This document shows, one piece after another, positions 23,872-32,341 of a stretch of DNA of 64,000 nt. The position numbers and the translations under genes were made by a program. This DNA is from an uncultured Eubacterium sp. (GTDB lineage Bacteria > Bacillota > Clostridia > Lachnospirales > Lachnospiraceae). Position 1 is the first letter of the stretch. Each line of letters begins with the position of its first letter. The stretch lies in the NCBI GenBank assembly GCA_934316845.1, contig CAKRDZ010000003.1:1-64000 (forward strand), in the 5' to 3' direction. Below the pieces are notes generated by a model. The model was not told the DNA's origin. It saw only the letters and a list, made by a program, of their open reading frames with translations, and ran no database searches.

Positions 23872-25710
23872 ATGTGCGGAATCGTTGGATTTGTAGGTAG
23901 ACAGCAGGCGGCGCCGATCCTTTTGGATGGGTTGTCGAAGTTAGAATATCGTGGGTATGACTCAGCAGGAATTGCTGTTCGGGATAATAAGCAGGAAGTG
24001 AAAGTAGTAAAAGCGAAGGGGCGTTTGAAAGGGTTGATTGAAAAGACTGATGAGGGACGCGCCGTAAAAGGAGATTGTGGTATCGGGCATACGAGATGGG
24101 CGACGCATGGCGAGCCATCGGAGGTAAATGCACATCCACATGTAAGCGATGATGGAAATGTAGTGGGGGTTCACAATGGAATTATTGAAAATTACCAGGA
24201 ATTAAAGGTGAAGCTCCTGAAAAAGGGGTACACGTTTTATTCTTCGACGGATACGGAAGTGGCAGTGAAACTGGTGGATTATTATTATAAAAAATATGAG
24301 CATACGCCGGTGGATGCAATCAACCATGCGATGGTGAGGATCCGCGGTTCTTATGCGCTGGCATTGATGTTTGAGGAGTATCCGGAAGAAATTTATGTGG
24401 CGCGGAAAGACAGTCCGATGATCATCGGAGTAGCAGATGGGGATTGCTATATTGCCTCCGATGTACCGGCAATTCTTAAGTATACAAGAAATGTCTATTA
24501 TATTGGGAATATGGAGATTGGACGATTGGCAGAAGGAAAGGCAACCTTTTACAATCTGGATGGAGATGAGATCGAAAAAGAACTTGTAGAGATCAAATGG
24601 GATGCGGAAGCGGCAGAAAAGGGCGGCTTTGAGCATTTTATGATGAAAGAGATCCACGAGCAGCCAAAAGCCATTTTGGATACGATGAATTCAAAGATCA
24701 AAGACGGAAAGATCGATCTTTCAGATGTGGGACTGAGCGAGGAAGATATGAAAAAGATCACACAGATTTACATTGTGGCGTGTGGTTCTGCCTATCATAC
24801 TGGTGTAGTTACGCAGTATGTCATGGAAGATCTGGCAAGAGTGCCGGTTCGTGTGGAACTGGCATCGGAATTCCGGTATCGCAATCCGATTTTAAAGCCG
24901 ACCGATCTTGTAATTGTAGTCAGCCAGTCGGGAGAGACAGCAGATACGCTGGCGGGACTTCGTCTGGCAAAAGAGCAGGGCGTAAAGACACTTGGTATCG
25001 TAAATGTCGTCGGATCTTCGATTGCAAGAGAAGCCGACAATGTCTTTTATACCATGGCGGGGCCGGAGATTTCGGTAGCAACGACAAAGGCGTACAGTGC
25101 ACAGCTGATTGCAGGATATCTGCTGGCTGTTGAATTTGCGTGGGTGCGGGAACAAATTACAAAAGAGCAGTATGATGCATTGTTAGCAGAGATGCAGACG
25201 CTTCCGGAGAAGATCAATAAGATCATTGAAGACAAAGAGCGGATTCAATGGTTTGCCGCCAAGCAGGCAAACGCGCGGGATATTTTCTTTGTAGGACGTG
25301 GCGTGGATTATGCGATCTGCCTGGAAGGAAGTCTCAAATTAAAAGAGATCAGTTATATCCATTCGGAGGCGTATGCCGCGGGCGAATTAAAGCATGGAAC
25401 GATCAGTTTGATCGAGGACAATATATTGGTGATCGGTTCCCTGACACAGGACGATCTGTATGAAAAAACGATAAGCAATATGGTTGAGTGCAAGAGCCGG
25501 GGGGCTTCGTTGATGGGACTTACAAATTTTGGAAACTACTCCATCGAAGATACCGCAGATTTTGTCGTATATGTTCCTAAGACGGATCCACATTTTGCAG
25601 CAAGTCTGGCAGTGATCCCATTGCAACTGCTGGGATATTATGTATCGGTAGCGCGTGGACTTGACGTAGACAAACCGAGAAATCTGGCAAAAAGCGTAAC
25701 GGTAGAGTAA
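23872..25710 (+). CDS. glmS: Glutamine-fructose-6-phosphate aminotransferase (isomerising)
   Basis: 612 residues. The N-terminal glutaminase domain begins MCGIVGFVG with catalytic Cys2 after Met removal. It is followed by two SIS sugar-isomerase domains ('VACGSAYHTGVVTQY', 'SQSGETADTLAGLR', 'GRGVDYAICLEGSLKLKEISY') and ends in the family's typical 'DKPRNLAKSVTVE'. It makes glucosamine-6-phosphate for peptidoglycan precursors. It lies just outside the accessory island with its own promoter. GCGAGG serves as ribosome site. Confidence 0.98.
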   Translation: MCGIVGFVGRQQAAPILLDGLSKLEYRGYDSAGIAVRDNKQEVKVVKAKGRLKGLIEKTDEGRAVKGDCGIGHTRWATHGEPSEVNAHPHVSDDGNVVGVHNGIIENYQELKVKLLKKGYTFYSSTDTEVAVKLVDYYYKKYEHTPVDAINHAMVRIRGSYALALMFEEYPEEIYVARKDSPMIIGVADGDCYIASDVPAILKYTRNVYYIGNMEIGRLAEGKATFYNLDGDEIEKELVEIKWDAEAAEKGGFEHFMMKEIHEQPKAILDTMNSKIKDGKIDLSDVGLSEEDMKKITQIYIVACGSAYHTGVVTQYVMEDLARVPVRVELASEFRYRNPILKPTDLVIVVSQSGETADTLAGLRLAKEQGVKTLGIVNVVGSSIAREADNVFYTMAGPEISVATTKAYSAQLIAGYLLAVEFAWVREQITKEQYDALLAEMQTLPEKINKIIEDKERIQWFAAKQANARDIFFVGRGVDYAICLEGSLKLKEISYIHSEAYAAGELKHGTISLIEDNILVIGSLTQDDLYEKTISNMVECKSRGASLMGLTNFGNYSIEDTADFVVYVPKTDPHFAASLAVIPLQLLGYYVSVARGLDVDKPRNLAKSVTVE

Positions 25711-25741
25711 AGCATATAGTGATGCGAAAGGAAGAGAGAAC

Positions 25742-26350
25742 ATGGGAAAGATTACAGTACAGAAAAATGCAGGTGGCATCGAAGGATTGTGTGTCATTGA
25801 ACCGAAAGTATTTGGTGACAGCCGCGGATATTTTGTAGAGACATATAATAAAAACGATATGCTGGAAGAGGGACTTGATCTGGAATTTGTGCAGGATAAT
25901 CAGTCTTCTTCTTCCAAAGGAGTTCTTCGAGGACTTCATTTTCAGAAACATTATCCGCAGGGAAAACTTGTACGTGTCACAAAAGGCAGAGTGTTTGATG
26001 TGGCAGTAGACCTTCGTAAAGAGAGCAAAACATACGGAAAATGGTTTGGTGTGGAATTAAACGCTGACAATTTTAAACAGTTTTATATTCCGAAAGGATT
26101 TGCACATGGATTTTTGGTGTTGTCGGAGCTGGCTGAATTTTGTTATAAATGTACGGACTTTTATCATCCGGATGATGAAGGCGGGCTTGCCTGGAATGAC
26201 CCGGAGATTGGTATAGAATGGCCGGAACTGATCGGTGAATACAAGGGAACGGCGTCAAACGAAGGCTATACACTTGCAGACGGTACGCCATTGAATCTCA
26301 GTGATAAAGATAAGCTGTGGCTCGGCATCAAAGATACCTTTGCGTTTTAG
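25742..26350 (+). CDS. rfbC: dTDP-4-dehydrorhamnose 3,5-epimerase
   Basis: 202 residues, cupin fold. Signature 'VLRGLHFQKHYPQGKLVRVTKGRVFDVAVDLR' is present in consecutive strands, with the catalytic His in 'GLHFQ' and the Tyr in 'FYHPDDEGGLAWND'. It acts in dTDP-L-rhamnose synthesis for surface polysaccharide. The other rfb genes are not in the window. It follows glmS after 31 bases and may be co-transcribed with the vanZ-like gene, 11 bases downstream. Confidence 0.93.
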   Translation: MGKITVQKNAGGIEGLCVIEPKVFGDSRGYFVETYNKNDMLEEGLDLEFVQDNQSSSSKGVLRGLHFQKHYPQGKLVRVTKGRVFDVAVDLRKESKTYGKWFGVELNADNFKQFYIPKGFAHGFLVLSELAEFCYKCTDFYHPDDEGGLAWNDPEIGIEWPELIGEYKGTASNEGYTLADGTPLNLSDKDKLWLGIKDTFAF

Positions 26351-26361
26351 AGGGGATTGAG

Positions 26362-26832
26362 ATGCGGAGAAAAATATATTTTGTGTTGATGCTTCTTTGG
26401 ATGGGTGTGATATTTTGGTTTTCTGCCCAGCCGGCAGCCGAATCGACGCAGACGAGTCTTTGTGTCGGAAGGCTGGTATGTGGGATCTTTATAAGAGATT
26501 ATGAGGAAATGTCAGCAGAGGAGCAGACAGCACTTGCAGAAAATATAGAATTTCCGGTAAGAAAGGCAGCGCATGCGTCAGAGTATGCGCTGCTTGGTAT
26601 ATTGGTCTTTGGTGTAGTGCGGAAAAAAGAAATGACGAAGGGACAGCTGCTCTGCGCCATTGTGGTGACTGCGTTGTATGCGGCAAGTGATGAACTGCAC
26701 CAGTTTTTTGTGCCGGGACGAAGCTGCCAGCTGCGGGATGTGCTGATTGACACAGCCGGGGCAGTGGCAGGAGTGGGCATCCAATACATTATCTTGAGAC
26801 ACTTCCGGAAAAGGGAAGGCAAAGAGGGATGA
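26362..26832 (+). CDS. VanZ-like membrane protein
   Basis: 156 residues from the ATG at 26362, after GAGGGGATTGAG; the longer frame from 26317 overlaps rfbC. It has four predicted membrane helices, the 'FWFSAQPA' motif after helix one, 'RKAAHASEYALLG', and 'SDELHQFFVPGRSCQLRDVLIDTAGA', all typical of the VanZ family. In enterococci VanZ gives low-level teicoplanin tolerance; chromosomal homologues have no settled role. Confidence 0.9.
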   Translation: MRRKIYFVLMLLWMGVIFWFSAQPAAESTQTSLCVGRLVCGIFIRDYEEMSAEEQTALAENIEFPVRKAAHASEYALLGILVFGVVRKKEMTKGQLLCAIVVTALYAASDELHQFFVPGRSCQLRDVLIDTAGAVAGVGIQYIILRHFRKREGKEG

Positions 26833-26843
26833 TTCAGAAAAAA

Positions 26844-27536
26844 TCAGATAAGCGGCGCAAATAACGAAGCCAGTAAAACCGTCATAATTCCGGTCACAGC
26901 GATGGCAAGACTGCTCATGGCCCCCTCGATCTCACCGAGTTCCATCGCTTTGGCGGTTCCAATCGCATGAGAAGAAGAACCAAGGGCAAGTCCTCTGGCA
27001 ATCGGATGTGTGATGCGGAAAATCCTGCAGATGAGTTCGCCAAAAATATTGCCGAGAACTCCGGTAACGACGATGACGGCAACCGTGATTGTGACATAAC
27101 CGCCAAGTTCTTCAGATACGCCCATTCCGATCGCAGTAGTGATCGATTTTGGCAAAAGCGTTACATATTCTTTGTGTGACAGGTGAAGGATCTTTGCCAG
27201 CACCAATACCGTACAGAGGCTTGTGAGAACGCCGGCGGTGATACCGAGAAGCACAGCTTTTAAATTGTTTTTTAAAAGCTGCCACTGTTCGTAAAGCGGG
27301 ATGGCAAGACAGACGGTTGCCGGTGTCAAAAACCAGCTCAGGTAGACGGCGCCCTGATTATAAGTATCGTAGTCGATGTCGGCGACAACCAGTACAACGA
27401 TTGTCAAAAAAATCGATATGAGTAAAGGGTTAAAGATCCCTAACTTAAATTTGTTCTTTAAAACCATGCCGAGGAGGTAGGCGAGCAGACTGATCGTCAC
27501 TCCGGCAAAAAGGGAAGTATTAAAAAAATCAGTCAT
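26844..27536 (-). CDS. lrgB: LrgB/CidB-family membrane protein
   Basis: 230 residues with about six to seven transmembrane helices. Family motifs are 'FLTPATVCLAIPLYEQW', 'LPKSITTAIGMGVSEELGG' and 'GLALGSSSHAIGTAKAMELGE'. Its start overlaps the end of lrgA by 8 bases. LrgAB is an antiholin-like/murein hydrolase regulator, and homologues also transport pyruvate or glycolate. Confidence 0.93.
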   Translation of the reverse strand: MTDFFNTSLFAGVTISLLAYLLGMVLKNKFKLGIFNPLLISIFLTIVVLVVADIDYDTYNQGAVYLSWFLTPATVCLAIPLYEQWQLLKNNLKAVLLGITAGVLTSLCTVLVLAKILHLSHKEYVTLLPKSITTAIGMGVSEELGGYVTITVAVIVVTGVLGNIFGELICRIFRITHPIARGLALGSSSHAIGTAKAMELGEIEGAMSSLAIAVTGIMTVLLASLFAPLI

Positions 27537-27903
27537 TGGTAGATGCCTTCTTTCTATTTCTATTTCTATGCAGAATCCACTGGGTACAGCGTCCGGACGC
27601 GATCATGACGGTGATGAGAGCGGCGACGGTAATAAGGCTGACCGGGATCAAAACCGGCTGTAAGATATGCCAGGATGCCATCAGACCGACTCCGGCAGGG
27701 ATAAACATAACCGGCATGATCTCAATGAGAAATGTGCCTGCCTCTTTCACGGAAGAAAGTGGGACAAGCCCGGACAACAGGCCGATCAACAGGATCACCA
27801 TACCATATATACTTGCAGGGATCGGAAGGGGAAGCAGAAATTTTAGTGCTTCACCGGCAAAAGAAATGCCAAGAATGATTAAAAATTGTTTTACAAATTT
27901 CAA
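27529..27903 (-). CDS. lrgA: LrgA/CidA-family holin-like protein
   Basis: 124 residues with four transmembrane helices; 'LPLPIPASIYGMVILLIGLLSG' and 'EIMPVMFIPAGVGLM' are the LrgA hallmarks. It is the first gene of the two-gene reverse-strand operon. AGAAAGAAGCG precedes the ATG. No LytSR-type regulator is adjacent. Confidence 0.93.
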   Translation of the reverse strand: MKFVKQFLIILGISFAGEALKFLLPLPIPASIYGMVILLIGLLSGLVPLSSVKEAGTFLIEIMPVMFIPAGVGLMASWHILQPVLIPVSLITVAALITVMIASGRCTQWILHRNRNRKKASTND

Positions 27904-28013
27904 AAAAATCGCTTCTTTCTAAAAAAATATCAATAAGTTTGCTAACCTCATTCATTATATACGCATTATTTCCGGCTGTCAAATAAAAAAATCATAAAAA
28001 TCCATAGTATTTC

Positions 28014-28042
28014 TTGACATTTTCCAAGGTAAAATTTACAAT
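28014..28042 (+). promoter_or_regulatory. Promoter of the methyltransferase/MTHFR gene
   Basis: TTGACA (28014-28019), 17-base spacer, TACAAT (28037-28042). The leader is about 33 bases long, with no room for an S-box riboswitch. Confidence 0.8.
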
Positions 28043-28081
28043 GAAAAAAGTGACAAAAGACAATTAGAATGGAGGACCCAA

Positions 28082-29881
28082 GTGATCAATTCATTAGTAG
28101 AAAAGATAAAGAAAAAGGTAATGTTGGCAGATGGTGCGATGGGAACCTATTTCAGCCAGAAATATATGACGGAGATGGAGGCAGAAGAAGCCAATATCGC
28201 AACTCCGGAGCGGATCATTGCCATTCATAAAGAATATATTGAAGCCGGAGCGGAACTGATCCGCACCAATACCTTTGCGGTAAATCACGGGTTATTTGAT
28301 ACGGCAGAGAAGCGCAAAGAAGTGATTGAAGCGGCGGTTGCCAATGCGAGAGAGGCCGTGCGCCAGAGCAGAAAAGAAGTTGTGGTCGCTGCGTCAGTGG
28401 GGCCGGTCCGCCAGTCTGCTGAGGAAGAAGATGGAGAAATTTGGAATGAATATACGCAGATGCTGGATGTGTTTTATGATCTGGGGATTCGTGTTTTCCT
28501 ATTCGAGACATTTTCGGAGCTGCGCTGGCTTCCTAAATTGGCAGAATACTGTAAAAACAGGGAAGAACAGACAATAGTGATCGTCCAATTGGCGCTCAAT
28601 CCAATGGGATATACCCAGCATGGTTTTGGAATGACGGAGATCCTGCAGGAACTGACGGCAGATGATAATTTTGATATTGTAGGATTTAACTGTGGCGTAG
28701 GTGCGCTTCATATGAAAAAACTGCTGGAAAGACAATATTTTCCAAAAGAATGTCTGCTTAGTGTATTTCCAAATGCAGGGTATCAGCAGGAAATGCAGGG
28801 AAGAACGCAGGTGTTTCACGATACGGCTTACTATGCGGAACAGATGAAAGCCATTTTGGCACTGGGGGCGAATCTCGTCGGTGGATGCTGTGGAACGACA
28901 CCGGGACATATCCGTGCGTTGAAAAAAGTAGTACAGAAACAGGAGCAGGTGCAGCCGAAGAAGGTAGCCGAAGAAGCGGAAAACGCCGATGAGATCAAGG
29001 ACAATCCGACCCCGTTTATCCGTAAACTGCGGGAAGGCAAAAAAGTATTTGTTGTGGAACTGGATGCACCGTTTGATGCCTCCAGCGACAAATTCCGCAA
29101 AGGAGTATGCGCGCTGCAGGAAAATGGAGTGGATACCATCACCGTATCCGATTCCCCGATGGCGCGTTCGAGAGCCGATGCTTCGCTGTTAGCTGTTTAT
29201 GCAAAAAAATGTGCCGATGTCGAGATCATGCCGCATGTGGCGATGAGGGACCGCAATCTGATCGGACTGCGTTCGGAGATTTTGGGGGCACATGTAAATG
29301 GAATCCGGGATTTTCTTGTTATTACGGGAGATCCGGTCGGCAGCAATGACCGCGGAAAGATCACCGGTGTATTTGACGTGAATTCGATTCGTTTTATGGA
29401 ATATCTGAAACATATGAATGAAGAAGTACTGCAGGAGGAGCCGGTTTATTATGGCGGCGCGCTGAATTATGCCGGAGTCAATGCGGCAGCGATTGCGGGG
29501 CGTATGAAAAAGAAAATGGAAGCGGGCTGCCAGTACTTTTTGACACAGCCGGTCTTTACGGAGGAAGACATTGACCGCATCCGCGAATTAAAGGAACTGA
29601 CAGGGGCAAGAATTCTCTGTGGAATCATGCCGCTTGTAAGCTACCGTAATGCGATGTTTATGAAAAATGAAATGCCGGGAATCCATGTATCTGATGAGAT
29701 CGTGAGCCGGTATCAGCCGGATATGGCAAAAGAAGATGCCGAAGAAACAGCGGTGAAAATTTCCATGGAAGTGGCAGAAAAACTGCTGGAGGTGGCAGAT
29801 GGATTTTATCTTATGACACCGTTCCACCGGGTAGCACTTGTGAACCGTATTATAGACGGGATACGAAAACTGCTCGGCTGA
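28082..29881 (+). CDS. Bifunctional homocysteine S-methyltransferase / methylenetetrahydrofolate reductase
   Basis: 599 residues, GTG start after GGAGG. Residues 1-280 are a homocysteine methyltransferase barrel with zinc ligands Cys204 ('FNCGVGALH') and Cys269/Cys270 ('VGGCCGTTPGH'). A linker precedes a MetF-like domain from about 310 ('FVVELDAPFDASSDKF', 'ITGDPVGSNDRG', 'CQYFLTQPVFTEEDI'). The same architecture is seen in B. subtilis YitJ. It links one-carbon folate flux to methionine formation. It stands alone between its own promoter and a terminator. Confidence 0.93.
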   Translation: MINSLVEKIKKKVMLADGAMGTYFSQKYMTEMEAEEANIATPERIIAIHKEYIEAGAELIRTNTFAVNHGLFDTAEKRKEVIEAAVANAREAVRQSRKEVVVAASVGPVRQSAEEEDGEIWNEYTQMLDVFYDLGIRVFLFETFSELRWLPKLAEYCKNREEQTIVIVQLALNPMGYTQHGFGMTEILQELTADDNFDIVGFNCGVGALHMKKLLERQYFPKECLLSVFPNAGYQQEMQGRTQVFHDTAYYAEQMKAILALGANLVGGCCGTTPGHIRALKKVVQKQEQVQPKKVAEEAENADEIKDNPTPFIRKLREGKKVFVVELDAPFDASSDKFRKGVCALQENGVDTITVSDSPMARSRADASLLAVYAKKCADVEIMPHVAMRDRNLIGLRSEILGAHVNGIRDFLVITGDPVGSNDRGKITGVFDVNSIRFMEYLKHMNEEVLQEEPVYYGGALNYAGVNAAAIAGRMKKKMEAGCQYFLTQPVFTEEDIDRIRELKELTGARILCGIMPLVSYRNAMFMKNEMPGIHVSDEIVSRYQPDMAKEDAEETAVKISMEVAEKLLEVADGFYLMTPFHRVALVNRIIDGIRKLLG

Positions 29882-29911
29882 CCGCAGCATTTGAAAATAG
29901 TAAGAACGAAG

Positions 29912-29938
29912 AAAGGAACGGTTTCAGCCGTTCCTTTT
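29912..29938. terminator. Bidirectional terminator
   Basis: AAAGGAACGG and CCGTTCCTTT pair perfectly around TTTCAG, with T and A runs on the two sides. It serves the upstream gene and the convergent HTH gene. Confidence 0.9.
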
Positions 29939-29942
29939 ACTC

Positions 29943-30305
29943 TTAAAAAAGATCTTTGTTTTCTAACTCAAGCAGTCTTCGGACTGCTTTCTTCATGTCC
30001 GGATGCGTATGATATGCTTCCAAAAGCATCCGTTCTTCCCTGGTAAGGATTGTCGCCGTTTCTGTCTCATCAGACTGTGCCGTCGAATAGCCAAATGTCT
30101 CAAGTATATTTTCAATGTGATAATAGCCGCATAAAGTCATTAAGGTATCTGCGTTTGGCTGGCTGTTTCCATTTTCCCAGCCATAGATCGTTTTTGATTT
30201 GGCTGGAATATTTTGGGCATTCAAATAGTCGCTCACTTCGTCGACAGACAGATTGTTTAACTTCCGGTAATAACGCAGTGCGCGTGCAATGTTTGGGTTC
30301 TTCAT
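29943..30305 (-). CDS. XRE-type transcriptional regulator, divergent from the ssp-like operon
   Basis: 120 residues from the ATG at 30305; a TTG at 30326 overlaps the GGAGG site. The helix-turn-helix occupies about 5-65 ('LSVDEVSDYLNAQNIPAKSKTIYGWENGNSQPN'), and the tail 'ILTREERMLLEAYHTHPDMKKAVRRLLEL' is common in such regulators. It faces the ssp-like operon across 170 bases that contain two divergent promoters and an inverted repeat, so it is a good candidate regulator of that operon. Confidence 0.85.
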   Translation of the reverse strand: MKNPNIARALRYYRKLNNLSVDEVSDYLNAQNIPAKSKTIYGWENGNSQPNADTLMTLCGYYHIENILETFGYSTAQSDETETATILTREERMLLEAYHTHPDMKKAVRRLLELENKDLF

Positions 30306-30344
30306 ATTATTTTGTAAAACCTCCAATTCACATTATCTAATATC

Positions 30345-30373
30345 ATCATAAAGAATGAAAACATACATGTCAA
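30345..30373 (-). promoter_or_regulatory. Promoter of the divergent HTH gene
   Basis: On the reverse strand TTGACA (30368-30373), 17-base spacer, TATGAT (30345-30350). Confidence 0.8.
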
Positions 30374-30411
30374 TAAGAAAAAAAGAGAAAAACGGAAAAA
30401 TAAATTGACAT
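30367..30411. promoter_or_regulatory. Inverted repeat spanning both -35 boxes
   Basis: ATGTCAAT (30367-30374) and ATTGACAT (30404-30411) are perfect inverted copies that include the two divergent -35 hexamers. A single regulator bound across them could control both directions. Part of the symmetry comes simply from having two consensus -35 boxes. Confidence 0.5.
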
Positions 30412-30433
30412 TATGAGTTACAGAGAATAAAAT
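30405..30433 (+). promoter_or_regulatory. Promoter of the ssp-like operon
   Basis: TTGACA (30405-30410), 17-base spacer, TAAAAT (30428-30433). Confidence 0.8.
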
Positions 30434-30474
30434 AAAAATAGCACGACAAAATTCTTAAAAGGCGAGAATGAGGG

Positions 30475-30684
30475 ATGATGGAAATGAAAATGACAAAAAA
30501 GATATATCAATATATGAAGATACATAAGATTGACATACAGAAAGTTTCAAAAGAGACAGGGATCGACCGGAAGCTGTTTCAAAAAGAACCATCCCGCCCC
30601 CTAAATGCTACCGAACTTTGCGAAGTATGTTCGTATTTAAAAATTCAGCCGGAGGAGATTGCAAAAGATGATACATTGTTCTGA
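30475..30684 (+). CDS. Small HTH-like protein leading the ssp-like operon
   Basis: 69 residues or slightly fewer; ATG codons at 30475, 30478 and 30484 are all possible behind GAATGAGGG. The sequence ('IYQYMKIHKIDIQKVSKETGIDRKLFQKEPSR' in two helices, then 'NATELCEVCSYLKIQPEEIA') fits a minimal Cro/C1-type DNA-binding fold. It overlaps the start of the SspD-like gene by 17 bases, so translation is coupled. It could be a control protein for the restriction-type operon, comparable to C proteins of R-M systems; that is inference. Confidence 0.7.
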   Translation: MMEMKMTKKIYQYMKIHKIDIQKVSKETGIDRKLFQKEPSRPLNATELCEVCSYLKIQPEEIAKDDTLF

Positions 30685-32341
30685 ATCGCAGTTATATTGG
30701 TGCGAAGAGTGTAAGATTCCGCTGTATGAACCGGTTTGCGGGTGTTGTGGAGCGAGAGGAAGAAAATTTGTAAAAGATGTACGGGTGGTATTTCCGGAAG
30801 AAAAAGTGCTTTTGGAGATCCTGCTTGGATTAAAGGCGGGAGAATTCAATGAAAGATCGTTGTGGAATGCCGCCGGAAACGTGTACTATCTTGACGGGGT
30901 ACGCATGCCATTTTCAATCCGGCGCCTGCGGGGGCTGGATGCCGGAGAAATCCGAAAGGCATATGATACGCGTATGGAAGAACTGGATGATACGTATTTC
31001 CGCCAGTTGATGGAACGGTTTGTAAAAGCCAACAGAAACCGCTATCAGGAGATCTCGCAGGAAGCGTTGTCTTATATCTGGGAGGAGACGAAAGGGATGG
31101 ATATCGGTGATATGTTTGTTTCCTTTAGCGGCGGAAAAGATTCGACGGTTGTGGCAGATCTTTGCAAACGTGCGCTTGATGGACCCGGAAAGAAAATTTT
31201 ACATATCTTTGGAGACACAACATTGGAATTTCCGATGACAGAACAATACGTTGCACAGTATAAAAAGGAAAATCCGAAGACACCGATGATCTCATCGAGA
31301 AACAAAGAGAAAAATTTTGAAGAATTGTGTGGGATCGTAGGGCCGCCGAGCCGGGTTATGCGGTGGTGCTGTACTATTTTTAAGACGGGAGCGATCAATC
31401 AAAAAATATCGGCACTCTTTCGAAATAAAAGCAGGATCGTAGCCTTTCAGGGAATCCGTCACAGTGAATCGGCGAGCCGGAGTAAATATGAAAGGACGAG
31501 TACCAATTCCAAGATCGCAAAGCAGCTGACATTGTGTCCGATCATTGACTGGTTTGATTTTGACGTATGGCTGTATCTGATGACGACCGGGATATTATTT
31601 AACCGGGCATACCGTCTTGGCTATGCAAGAGTGGGATGTTACTGCTGTCCCAATAATAGTTTGTGGTCGGAATTTTTAACCAGTATTTTTATCCCGGAAA
31701 AGTATGGTGATTTCCAAAATCTGTTAATTGATTTTGCAAAAAAAGTCGGGAAAAAAGACGCAGAAGTATATGTAAGAGAGGGAAAATGGAAAGCCAGACA
31801 GGGTGGAAACGGATTAGAGTATGCCCGCAGATCCATTGTTTCCTATGAGCCGTGTGTAAAAGAAGAAAATGCATTTAATTATGAACTTACCAGGCCGGTC
31901 ACAGAAGAACTGTATGAATTGTTTAAACCATTTGGCACGTACCAGCCGGAGCTTGGAAATAAGCGCCTGGGAGAAGCCTGTTTTACGGACGCAGACAAAA
32001 ATGTAGTGTTTGTACTGCAGGGAAGGCAGGGACAGACAAAGTGTAAAGTAATCGTATATAAAGAGTCTGCTTTTCATGTCCGGGGACTGGCAAAAGTGCG
32101 TGAAAAGATTGACTGCCAGATCACAAAATACCAGATGTGTATGGGCTGTAAAGCCTGCGAGAGTGTATGCCGTTTTAATGCCATCTCTGTGAAAGAGAGG
32201 CAGGATAAGTCCACGTCATATACGATCAATGAAGCAAAATGTGTAAAATGTACCGAATGCGTCAGTCATTTTTCCGTGGGATGTTATATGCGGAAAGTGC
32301 TGACGATCAAGCGGGAAGATAAGGAAGGAACAAACGGATGA
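30668..32341 (+). CDS. sspD: PAPS-reductase-family ATP pyrophosphatase fused to a 2x[4Fe-4S] ferredoxin (SspD/DndC-like)
   Basis: 557 residues from the ATG at 30668; GGAGGAG at 30651-30657 lies 10 bases before it. An N-terminal zinc-ribbon-like part has 'CEEC' and 'CGCCG' (12-27). The PP-loop 'VSFSGGKDSTV' is at 151-161, with further conserved parts 'FGDTTLEFPMTEQYV' and 'MRWCCTIFKTGAIN'. The C-terminus has CxxCxxCxxxC from Cys491 and a second cluster motif from Cys525. PAPS-reductase-like proteins of phosphorothioation systems activate DNA or substrate with ATP during sulfur insertion. The next four genes are those expected for an Ssp system. The ferredoxin fusion may supply electrons or hold the persulfide-accepting cluster. 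Confidence 0.8.
   Translation: MIHCSESQLYWCEECKIPLYEPVCGCCGARGRKFVKDVRVVFPEEKVLLEILLGLKAGEFNERSLWNAAGNVYYLDGVRMPFSIRRLRGLDAGEIRKAYDTRMEELDDTYFRQLMERFVKANRNRYQEISQEALSYIWEETKGMDIGDMFVSFSGGKDSTVVADLCKRALDGPGKKILHIFGDTTLEFPMTEQYVAQYKKENPKTPMISSRNKEKNFEELCGIVGPPSRVMRWCCTIFKTGAINQKISALFRNKSRIVAFQGIRHSESASRSKYERTSTNSKIAKQLTLCPIIDWFDFDVWLYLMTTGILFNRAYRLGYARVGCYCCPNNSLWSEFLTSIFIPEKYGDFQNLLIDFAKKVGKKDAEVYVREGKWKARQGGNGLEYARRSIVSYEPCVKEENAFNYELTRPVTEELYELFKPFGTYQPELGNKRLGEACFTDADKNVVFVLQGRQGQTKCKVIVYKESAFHVRGLAKVREKIDCQITKYQMCMGCKACESVCRFNAISVKERQDKSTSYTINEAKCVKCTECVSHFSVGCYMRKVLTIKREDKEGTNG

Noticed and set aside
28043..28081. S-box or other methionine riboswitch upstream of the methyltransferase/MTHFR gene
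   Set aside because: The promoter lies about 40 bases before the start, too close for such an element.
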